NCBI GenBank assembly: GCA_017860075.1
Contig: JAFNAH010000038.1
Location: 1-8,832, forward strand
DNA from: Acidobacteriota bacterium
GTDB lineage: Bacteria; Acidobacteriota; UBA6911
DNA: 8,832 bases
Direction of reading: 5' to 3'
The translations under genes were made by a program, and so were the position numbers. Of this stretch, positions 1 to 5,585 are shown piece after piece. Each line of letters begins with the position of its first letter. Positions within the stretch are counted from its first letter, which is position 1. The notes under the pieces were generated by a model. That model worked only from the letters and a program-made list of their open reading frames with translations. It did no database searches and had not been told where the DNA came from.

Positions 1-321
1 GGTGCGGCGGCAGCGATTCGCATACCCGACCCGAAACCGACATTCTATGTTCGTGGTATCGGTTCAGCGCAGGATGTGCTCATTGCACAGCTCACCAGGA
101 AGAAGGACACCCGCGAAATCCAGGCATCCTCGACCAACGCCAGCGTCAACAATAAGGAAGGTTTCAAGCGAGGAAGGGTCTATAGGGTGACAGCCATCGC
201 TCTGTCCAAAGAACTGTACAGCGTCACACCTGAACAAACCCTGAAACCGGGAGAGTACCTCCTGGTGTTTGGTCACGCCGAGACTTCCTTCGAGTTCGGC
301 GTTCAAGCCAGGTCCCGGTAA
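1..321 (+). CDS. C-terminal part of an unrecognised protein (5' end outside the window)
   Basis: The frame is open from base 1 to a TAA at 319-321, giving 106 residues of a protein whose start lies before the window. I do not recognise a catalytic domain. The fragment begins with a small Ala-rich stretch, then a basic, polar middle (TRKKDTREIQ), and ends with a segment likely to be beta-rich: YRVTAIALSKELYSV, then TLKPGEYLLVFG, then FEFGV and a short basic tail. This ...LKPGEY...(F/Y)(E/D)FG(V/I) ending is familiar to me from hypothetical proteins of Acidobacteriota, which is recall and not a search. An internal GTG at 76 could serve as a start, but the continuous open frame upstream makes truncation by the window edge more likely. 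It converges on the permease gene, with only 14 bases between the two stop codons and no obvious terminator. Confidence 0.7.
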   Translation, partial: GAAAAIRIPDPKPTFYVRGIGSAQDVLIAQLTRKKDTREIQASSTNASVNNKEGFKRGRVYRVTAIALSKELYSVTPEQTLKPGEYLLVFGHAETSFEFGVQARSR

Positions 322-335
322 CTGGGCTTGGGTGC

Positions 336-1805
336 TCAGCCGTTTTGAGCCTGACGCGGGCCATCCCCGCGCGCCCTGCTGCGCGAGGTTGTTGCATAGA
401 ATATCGCCCCCCCGAACAGCACCGTGACGAGAGAGAGCGTCGACTCCAGCGGGCGCCCACGGAAGTTCCAGACCAGCGCCCAGGCCGAGACCGCGAGAAA
501 AAGCAGCGGTGTCACGGGGTACCCCCAGGCGCGAAACGGGCGCGCCATCTGCGGTCTCCTGAATCGCAGGACGATCACACAGCTGATGGCGATGCTGGCA
601 AAGAGGGTCAGCGTGAAGCCGACATACTGCTGGATCTGGTCCACCCTTCCCGAGAGGATCATCACGGATGTGATCGCGCCCTGCAGCAGGAGGGATGCGC
701 CCGGCGCACCGGTGGTGCTGCTGGTTCGCGAGAAAATTCGAAAGGGCGAGAAATCCCGGCCGAGCGCGTAGTACACCCTCGGGCCCGCGATCGTCATCGC
801 GGAGGCGGAAGCCACCAGCGAGATCGACAGGACTGCTGTCACGAGGATGGCGCCGACGTTCCCGAAAAGAGCGTTGGCGGCGATGAGTCCGACTTCCACC
901 TTGTTGGCGAGCGCATCGACGTTGGCGCCGTAGAAATAGACGGCGTTCAGCCCCAGGTAAAGCAAGACCACGATCACCGTCCCCAGCAGCAGGGAGCGGG
1001 GCAGGTTCTCCCGGGGGTTCTTGATTTCTCCCGCCACGTAGGCTGAGGCATTCCACCCCGAGTAACAGAACATGACAAAGATCAGGGAGTTCGCGAAGGC
1101 CCCCCACTTATCGGCGAGACCCATGGCTCCGTAGGCGGGAGAAACGTAGGACAGGTTGGAGACGTGGCCTTTCCCGACGGCAGCAGCCGCCACGATGATC
1201 AGGACTATCCCCGCCAGTTTGAAGAGGGTAATCAAGTCGTTGAAGCGAATCCCGCCGCGAATCCCCCGCAAGTGAATCGCCACCAGGATCCATGCCATGC
1301 AGATCGCAATCCAGTCGTTGACGTTTATGAACCCCCATAGAACAGGCTCGGATGCGAGAGCGGGAAAGAAGAGCGTGAGGTAGCGGACCAGGCTCTTGAG
1401 CGCCGATGCGATCGGCGCCGCGAAGCCGGCGAAGAGCGAAACAAATGCGCTCATGAACCCGAACGGCAGGCCGTAGGTCTCCTTCAGGTAGACGTATTCC
1501 CCGCCGGCATGGGGCATTGCCGCCCCCAGTTCGGCATAGCAGAGAGCCCCGCAGAACGCCAGGATGCCACCCACGACCCAGAGCAGGAATATGTACCCCG
1601 GGTGTCCCAGCGCTCCCGCCTGGAAGCCGGTTGATGTGAAGATTCCGGCCCCGATGATGTTCGCGATGACGAGCGCCGTGGCCGATCTGAGGCCGATGCC
1701 CCGTATCAGTCCCTGATCGTGCGCATTGTCGACTGCGACGCCCGGCTTTTCCAGGACACCAGTCCGGGTTCCCTCCAGGACGTCTTCGGGCTGCTCAATT
1801 GGCAT
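336..1805 (-). CDS. APC-superfamily amino acid permease
   Basis: This 489-residue protein is a probable inner-membrane amino acid/polyamine/organocation transporter with about 12 membrane segments. After a charged cytoplasmic N-terminus of about 35 residues, the first membrane segment carries the family's unwound-helix motif IGAGIF (residues 51-56). The substrate-gate region YSGWNASAYVAGEIKNP (248-264) and GPRVYYALGRD (341-351) are typical of the LAT-like and Solibacter/Gemmatimonas-type APC branch. The basic C-terminal tail (SRSRARGDGPRQAQNG) is cytoplasmic. Length is normal for the family. The start at 1805 is supported by GAGGAA at 1820-1815, nine bases upstream. That site overlaps the stop of the upstream type III synthase gene, so the two are almost certainly co-transcribed. 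Substrate cannot be read from sequence: an amino acid is the default, and a link to the polyketide product is only inference. Confidence 0.9.
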   Translation of the reverse strand: MPIEQPEDVLEGTRTGVLEKPGVAVDNAHDQGLIRGIGLRSATALVIANIIGAGIFTSTGFQAGALGHPGYIFLLWVVGGILAFCGALCYAELGAAMPHAGGEYVYLKETYGLPFGFMSAFVSLFAGFAAPIASALKSLVRYLTLFFPALASEPVLWGFINVNDWIAICMAWILVAIHLRGIRGGIRFNDLITLFKLAGIVLIIVAAAAVGKGHVSNLSYVSPAYGAMGLADKWGAFANSLIFVMFCYSGWNASAYVAGEIKNPRENLPRSLLLGTVIVVLLYLGLNAVYFYGANVDALANKVEVGLIAANALFGNVGAILVTAVLSISLVASASAMTIAGPRVYYALGRDFSPFRIFSRTSSTTGAPGASLLLQGAITSVMILSGRVDQIQQYVGFTLTLFASIAISCVIVLRFRRPQMARPFRAWGYPVTPLLFLAVSAWALVWNFRGRPLESTLSLVTVLFGGAIFYATTSRSRARGDGPRQAQNG

Positions 1806-1814
1806 TGGCGAACA

Positions 1815-1820
1815 TTCCTC
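1815..1820 (-). promoter_or_regulatory. Ribosome binding site of the permease, overlapping the upstream stop codon
   Basis: Read on the minus strand, GAGGAA lies nine bases before the permease ATG. Its first bases share the TGA stop (1821-1819) of the type III synthase. This arrangement supports one transcript and probable translational coupling. An ATG at 1815-1813, immediately downstream, is out of frame and stops after six codons. Confidence 0.65.
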
Positions 1821-2871
1821 AGCCTCGGATCAGCAGCATCTCCGAGCTGAATCCCGGCCCCAGTGCCGTAACGAGCCCGTATTCTCCCGGACGGACTGCC
1901 CGCGTCTCCAGGAATTCCTTGAGCACGAACAGGACGGTCGGCGAGGACATGTTCCCGAATCTTGTCAGAACGTCCCGGGCGCGGTCCAGTTGGCCGTTGG
2001 TAAGCCCGAGCGTCTGCCTGTAAGCTTCCAGAACTTTGGTGCCTCCGGGGTGGGCGATCAGGTGGGTCAGATCTTTGAGCGTAATATCGTTCTCGCCCAG
2101 GAACTCAAGCAGGTTCGGCAGAACCCATTCGCTTACGATCGTCGGGATATCGCGCGAGAAGAGCACCTTCAGTCCGTGCTGGTTTACCTCCCACCCCATG
2201 ACGTCCAGGGAGTCATACCAGATCGTTGAACGGCTTCCGACGATGGTGGGCCCCTCGTCGCCTGTCTCCGCACCCGAAACGAGGACCGCGGCCGCGCCGT
2301 CACCGAAGAGGGAAGTGGCAACGAGGTTGCTCTTGCTCAAGTCGTTACGGAGGAACGTCAGGCTGCAGAGCTCCGCCGCGAGGACCAGTGCCCGTTTCTC
2401 GGGGAAGGCCTGGGTGAATTCGTAAGCCCTGGCAAGCGCCGAAACGCCGCCGGCACATCCCAATCCCCACACCGGCGTGCGACGAATGTCCTTACGCAGG
2501 GACAGGTTGTTTACCAGGCGCGCATCGATGCTGGGAGTGGCAAGGCCCGTGGTCGACACGAAGATGATGTGATCAATTGCCTGCGGCTCAAGCCCGGCGG
2601 TCGAGAGGCACTTGAGAATCGCCGCCTGCCCCAGTTCGAGGGCCATGTTGATGTAGACCTCGTTCTTCTCGGCGAATGTATGCTGGCGGGAGAACCACTC
2701 AGGCGGGGCCGAAAAGTACCGTTCGCGTATCAACGCATTGTCGAAAATCGGGATGAGCCGGTCGATGTCGGGGAAAGCTTCCTGGAAAAGAGACCTGCTG
2801 AAGTCCCTCACGCTGGCCTGGTCGACACGGTACGGCGGCACTGCGGTTCCCACCGCGCTAATCCTGCTCAT
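1819..2871 (-). CDS. Type III polyketide synthase (chalcone/stilbene synthase-like, alkylresorcinol/alkylpyrone type)
   Basis: This 350-residue homodimeric-type enzyme of the chalcone synthase superfamily should load an acyl starter on its active-site Cys and extend it with malonyl-CoA, then cyclise the chain to a resorcinol, phloroglucinol or pyrone. The catalytic triad is visible: Cys139 in WGLGCAGG, His274 in LIAHPGGTKVLEA and Asn307 in RFGNMSSPTV. The VSTTGLATPSIDARL segment (105-119) and the C-terminal ALGPGFSSE loop (336-344) are also family hallmarks. The RYFSAPPEWF region (51-60) resembles bacterial long-chain acyl-accepting members (ArsB/BpsA-like), from recall. The frame is open upstream to 3060, but the start at 2871 is preferred: it has a near-perfect ribosome binding site six bases upstream, gives the usual length, and avoids overlap with the preceding gene. 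The permease follows after 13 bases. The methyltransferase that commonly accompanies such genes is absent. Product chemistry is not predictable from this sequence alone. Confidence 0.93.
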   Translation of the reverse strand: MSRISAVGTAVPPYRVDQASVRDFSRSLFQEAFPDIDRLIPIFDNALIRERYFSAPPEWFSRQHTFAEKNEVYINMALELGQAAILKCLSTAGLEPQAIDHIIFVSTTGLATPSIDARLVNNLSLRKDIRRTPVWGLGCAGGVSALARAYEFTQAFPEKRALVLAAELCSLTFLRNDLSKSNLVATSLFGDGAAAVLVSGAETGDEGPTIVGSRSTIWYDSLDVMGWEVNQHGLKVLFSRDIPTIVSEWVLPNLLEFLGENDITLKDLTHLIAHPGGTKVLEAYRQTLGLTNGQLDRARDVLTRFGNMSSPTVLFVLKEFLETRAVRPGEYGLVTALGPGFSSEMLLIRG

Positions 2872-2877
2872 GAACTG

Positions 2878-2886
2878 CACCTCCTC
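2878..2886 (-). promoter_or_regulatory. Strong ribosome binding site of the type III polyketide synthase
   Basis: On the minus strand this reads GAGGAGGTG, six bases before ATG at 2871. It is nearly the full anti-16S complement and decides the start in favour of 2871 over the longer frame that is open to 3060. Confidence 0.8.
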
Positions 2887-2891
2887 AATAA

Positions 2892-2919
2892 AATCTATGT
2901 CCCGGCCACCCCGATTCAA
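2892..2919 (-). promoter_or_regulatory. Possible promoter for the type III synthase-permease pair
   Basis: On the minus strand TTGAAT (2919-2914) and TAGATT (2897-2892) are separated by 16 bases. Each matches four of six sigma-70 consensus bases. The predicted start of transcription would fall just before the ribosome binding site, giving a very short leader. The match is modest and chance is a real alternative; the genes may instead be read from the promoter upstream of the TPR-like gene. Confidence 0.25.
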
Positions 2920-2924
2920 CCAGG

Positions 2925-2951
2925 CGGCAGGAGCCGCTGCCCCTGCTGCCG
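2925..2951 (-). repeat. G+C-rich inverted repeat between the TPR-like gene and the type III synthase gene
   Basis: CGGCAG at 2925-2930 and CTGCCG at 2946-2951 form a perfect 6-base stem around a 15-base G+C-rich loop. It sits in the 160-base gap after the TPR-like gene and upstream of the type III synthase. No run of T follows in the direction of transcription, so it is not a standard intrinsic terminator. It could be a processing or attenuating hairpin, or chance in G+C-rich sequence. Confidence 0.3.
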
Positions 2952-3031
2952 GGATGGCGCTATTGCATTCGCCGCGTGGCTGTGTGCTTCCAAAAACCGT
3001 ACATTCCCCGGCGAGAGTTGATATCGATCGG

Positions 3032-3871
3032 CTACTTCCCCCGCGAGTCCAATACTGCAATCTCGCGAGCGAAGAGCGGATTGGTAGGAAATTCTTCGCT
3101 CAAACCTCTCAGAAGCTCGCGTGCCTGCATGGGCTTGTTGGCGCGAAGGCTTGCGATTGCCAGCAGCAGGCGTGCGAAAGGCGCCAAAAGGCGGCCTCGT
3201 TCAGCGGCGATCTTCAGGTGCCGGATACCCTCTTCCGCGTTGCCACTGTAGCCGGCGAAGCGCAGCATCCAGCGGACCGGTGCAAACAGGTTGCCGATGA
3301 TGTAGCTGCTGATTCCCGTGGCGAGATAGGCATCGTAATAATCGGGCGCGACCCCCAGCAGAGTCTTGGCGTACTCCGCAGCCTGCTTGGTGAACCGGAG
3401 CGCCGCCAGGTTTTCATTTTCGATCAGGGACGAATAGTCGCCCCGGAGCCCGTAAACCAGCGCCATTGCAAAGAGGGCATCGTGGTTGAGTGGATCCTTG
3501 CCGAGTCGCTGCTTGGCCATTGCCTCGGCTCGGTCGAGCTGCTCATAGAAGCTATCCCGGACCTTGGGGTCAGCCTTGGGACGGGCGCGGGAAACAAAGG
3601 TGGAGTTCTTGGTATAGAACTGCGCCTCCAGGACGCCAAGCCTGTCGAACTCGGCAAAGATCAGGCTGGCTGCCTGAGAAACCGGGCCACGCGGGTCATC
3701 GATGTTGCGCTGCTGCCAGAGCGTTAATTCCTGGCGAGCCGCTTCGAACTGGAGGCCGTACATCAGCCTGTAGCCGGTTTCCAGCGACGGCAGGGAATTG
3801 TCTGCCTTCGCAACCGCCGGCACCGCCAGAAGCCCCAGTACAATCAGCGTCTTTTGGACAAACCTGTACAT
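3032..3871 (-). CDS. Exported TPR-like helical-repeat protein
   Basis: This 279-residue protein begins with a clear Sec signal peptide: basic MYRFVQK, a hydrophobic core LIVLGLLAVPAV, and a likely cleavage after AKA at residue 23. The mature part is alpha-helical with TPR-like pairs: LETGYRLMYGLQFEAARQEL, DALFAMALVYGLRGDYSSLI, DAYLATGISSYIIGNLFAPV, and a C-terminal LLLAIASLRANKPMQARELLRGL. I see no catalytic motif; it probably acts as a periplasmic scaffold or binding protein. I recall similar proteins in Acidobacteriota, but no assigned function. AGGGGAA (3885-3879) stands seven bases before the ATG and supports the start. It is the first gene of the leftward group, 160 bases ahead of the type III synthase, so it may share its promoter. 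A role in moving or organising the cluster's lipid product is inference only. Confidence 0.8.
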   Translation of the reverse strand: MYRFVQKTLIVLGLLAVPAVAKADNSLPSLETGYRLMYGLQFEAARQELTLWQQRNIDDPRGPVSQAASLIFAEFDRLGVLEAQFYTKNSTFVSRARPKADPKVRDSFYEQLDRAEAMAKQRLGKDPLNHDALFAMALVYGLRGDYSSLIENENLAALRFTKQAAEYAKTLLGVAPDYYDAYLATGISSYIIGNLFAPVRWMLRFAGYSGNAEEGIRHLKIAAERGRLLAPFARLLLAIASLRANKPMQARELLRGLSEEFPTNPLFAREIAVLDSRGK

Positions 3872-4076
3872 TCAATACTTCCCCTCTGCTTCTGCCGGGA
3901 ACATGACGGCGGCTCTCAACGCAGCCCGGCGGCAAAAGCCGCGGCATTAATATTTGCATTTTTCGAGCCTCTGGGGTAGTTTTTTCGATGTTTTGGTTGC
4001 AGCATCCCGCAATCCTAAGCTCTCGAGCGCTCAGCCGCCCCGGGCGAAGTGAGGCGGAACGAGCCGATGAAAGGCC
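3872..4076. promoter_or_regulatory. Divergent control region between the TPR-like gene and the ACP-ketosynthase pair
   Basis: This 205-base gap separates two gene groups that run in opposite directions, so it should hold promoters for both. It has a conspicuously A+T-rich core (about 3945-3996) with T runs, against a G+C-rich background. The best rightward candidate I see is TTGCAT (3954-3959) and TAGTTT (3977-3982) with 17-base spacing, but each matches the consensus at only three positions. A small hairpin, GCGGC-AAAA-GCCGC, lies at 3929-3942. I find no good leftward promoter. No small gene fits: the ATG at 4067 opens only a few codons. Confidence 0.45.
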
Positions 4077-4331
4077 ATGTCTGATCCACTATTTGATGAA
4101 GTAATCGGCATACTCGCCGAGGCCAAGCGCAGACCCCCGGACACAATCTCGCCGGACAGTTCCCTGGTCGAGCTGGGATTTGACTCTCTTGACGTCATTA
4201 CGACCGTCTTTGAGCTCGAGAGCAAATTCAAGATCTCGATTTCGGATGATCATGTGCGCACGCTCCGCACGGTTCGTGACGTCGTGGAGGGGGTCAGGAC
4301 GCTCATAGACGAAAAAACGGCTCATGCCTAG
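4077..4331 (+). CDS. Acyl carrier protein
   Basis: This 84-residue protein has the four-helix ACP pattern. Helix I is LFDEVIGILAEAK, followed by the conserved phosphopantetheine attachment motif LGFDSLDVIT with Ser37, then the acidic recognition helix (VFELESKFKI) and the C-terminal helix VRDVVEGVRTLID. It should be made active by a phosphopantetheinyl transferase encoded elsewhere and carry acyl intermediates as thioesters in the cytoplasm. It overlaps the next gene by 8 bases, and no malonyl transferase, reductase or other fatty acid synthesis gene is nearby. It is therefore probably a dedicated carrier for the neighbouring ketosynthase rather than the housekeeping AcpP. Its basic loop AKRRPPDTI is unusual beside the very acidic standard AcpP. 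The ribosome binding site is weak (AAAGG only two bases before the ATG, or GAGGCGG about 18 bases upstream). Confidence 0.9.
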   Translation: MSDPLFDEVIGILAEAKRRPPDTISPDSSLVELGFDSLDVITTVFELESKFKISISDDHVRTLRTVRDVVEGVRTLIDEKTAHA

Positions 4332-5544
4332 ACGTCGGGTGGCCATCACCGGGATGGGTGTCATATGCGCGCTCGGCCGGAACCGGCAGGAGCTGTGGGA
4401 TGCCTTGTCGTCCGGGCGCCCGGCCATAGGCCCCATCGAATCGGTGGACATCGAGGACCTGCGTTTCCGCAATGGGGCCCAGGTCCGGGGGTACGATCCC
4501 GCGGCCCATTTCGATGACAACCGGTCTGCCCTGCTGGACCGCTTTGCGCAATTCGCGCTCATCGCCGCCCGTGAAGCGGTGCAGGATTCCGGCGTGCAGC
4601 TCACCCCGGAGTTGCGCGAGAACACCGCCGTGATCACGGGTTCCAGCATGGGAGGCCAATCCAGCCAGGATGCCGGGTTCGTCGACCTGTACAGGCTCGA
4701 CAGGCACCGCGTTCACCCGCTTACGATACCCCGCACCATGGCCAACGCCGGTGCAAGCCATATCTCGATGGAGCTGGGGGTGGTCGGGCCTACCTACACG
4801 GTGTCGACAGCCTGCTCGTCTTCGAATCATTCGCTTGGACAGGCATTTCGGATGGTGCGGGACGGCGAGGTGGAGATGGCGATAGCGGGCGGGAGCGAGG
4901 CTCCCTTCAGCCTGGGCATTCTCAAAGCCTGGGAGGCGATGCGCGTGATCTCGAGCGACACCTGTCGCCCCTTCTGCAAGGATCGCCGGGGAATGATTCT
5001 GGGAGAGGGAGGCGCGATGTTCGTGCTCGAGCCATGGGAAGCTGCCCGGGCCAGGGGCGCGCGCATCCGGGGCGAGATTGTCGGTTTCGGCATGTCGGCC
5101 GACGCGTATCATCTCACCCAACCTGCCGTGGACGGCCCGATACGTTCGATCCGCGCAGCACTTCGTGACGCGGAGTTGTCACCCCAGGAGATCGGCTACA
5201 TCAACGCGCACGGCACTGGGACTTCGGGTAACGATGCGTGCGAGGCAAACGCCATCAGGACAGTCTTCGGCAGGCACGCCGACTCTCTGCCGGTAAGTTC
5301 CACAAAATCGATGCACGGGCACGCTCTCGGCGGCGCCGGGGCACTCGAGGCGGCGGCAACCGTGCTGGCACTCCAGGAAGGGCTCCTCCCCCCGACAGCG
5401 AATTTCACCACGCTCGACCCGGAGTGTGATCTGGACGTGATCCAGAACCAGGCCCGGAAGTTGAGAGTCGAGTACGCGCTTTCCAGCTCCTTCGCTTTCG
5501 GCGGCCTGAACGCAGTGTTGGTCTTCAGGGCCCCGGCCGCGTAA
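4324..5544 (+). CDS. Beta-ketoacyl-ACP synthase, FabF/KAS II-like
   Basis: This 406-residue condensing enzyme should perform decarboxylative Claisen condensation of malonyl-ACP with an acyl chain. It carries the full KAS I/II catalytic set: Cys164 in VSTACSSSNHSLG, His296 in NAHGTGT, and Lys328 and His333 in STKSMHGHALGG. The conserved C-terminal FAFGGLNAVL is also present. Length is normal. The nucleophile elbow reads CSSSNH rather than the CSTGAH usual in housekeeping FabF, and the cap region is divergent, resembling specialised ketosynthases such as NodE-type enzymes (recall). The start overlaps the ACP stop (ATGCCTAG) with no clear ribosome binding site of its own, so it is probably translationally coupled. 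The ACP is its likely partner. The intact Cys argues against a chain-length factor. It may supply starter chains to the divergent type III synthase, which is inference from position. Confidence 0.93.
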   Translation: MPRRRVAITGMGVICALGRNRQELWDALSSGRPAIGPIESVDIEDLRFRNGAQVRGYDPAAHFDDNRSALLDRFAQFALIAAREAVQDSGVQLTPELRENTAVITGSSMGGQSSQDAGFVDLYRLDRHRVHPLTIPRTMANAGASHISMELGVVGPTYTVSTACSSSNHSLGQAFRMVRDGEVEMAIAGGSEAPFSLGILKAWEAMRVISSDTCRPFCKDRRGMILGEGGAMFVLEPWEAARARGARIRGEIVGFGMSADAYHLTQPAVDGPIRSIRAALRDAELSPQEIGYINAHGTGTSGNDACEANAIRTVFGRHADSLPVSSTKSMHGHALGGAGALEAAATVLALQEGLLPPTANFTTLDPECDLDVIQNQARKLRVEYALSSSFAFGGLNAVLVFRAPAA

Positions 5545-5585
5545 GAGCTGTCAGGCTGCGGCGGACGCTCCCGGCCTGCACTCCT

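Noticed and set aside
64..1107. A 347-codon open frame on the minus strand overlapping the permease gene
   Set aside because: It is an out-of-frame shadow of the permease. Its translation is low-complexity Arg/Gly/Pro-rich with no domain, while the overlapping frame gives an unmistakable APC transporter.
2872..3060. N-terminal extension of the type III synthase (63 extra codons)
   Set aside because: The extension is not like the family, overlaps the end of the TPR-like gene, and the strong ribosome binding site at 2886-2878 marks the internal ATG at 2871.
2738..3727. A 329-codon plus-strand frame opposite the TPR-like gene
   Set aside because: It spans the intergenic gap and two real genes on the other strand, and its translation has no recognisable domain; the minus strand gives a signal peptide and TPR-like helices.
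3929..3942. GCGGC-AAAA-GCCGC hairpin as a terminator or riboswitch
   Set aside because: The stem is only five bases, it lies in the 5' leader rather than after a gene, and no T tract or known riboswitch pattern surrounds it.
4303..5121. A 272-codon minus-strand frame opposite the ketosynthase gene
   Set aside because: It is an antisense shadow rich in His, Arg, Gly and Pro. The plus strand carries the full catalytic set of a ketosynthase.
4324..5544. Chain-length factor of a type II polyketide system
   Set aside because: The active-site Cys164 is intact; chain-length factors replace it, usually with Gln.
5545..5585. Bidirectional terminator between the convergent ketosynthase and amidohydrolase genes
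   Set aside because: Only a 5-base CAGGC/GCCTG pairing with a long loop is present and no T run follows in either direction, so I do not call a terminator.
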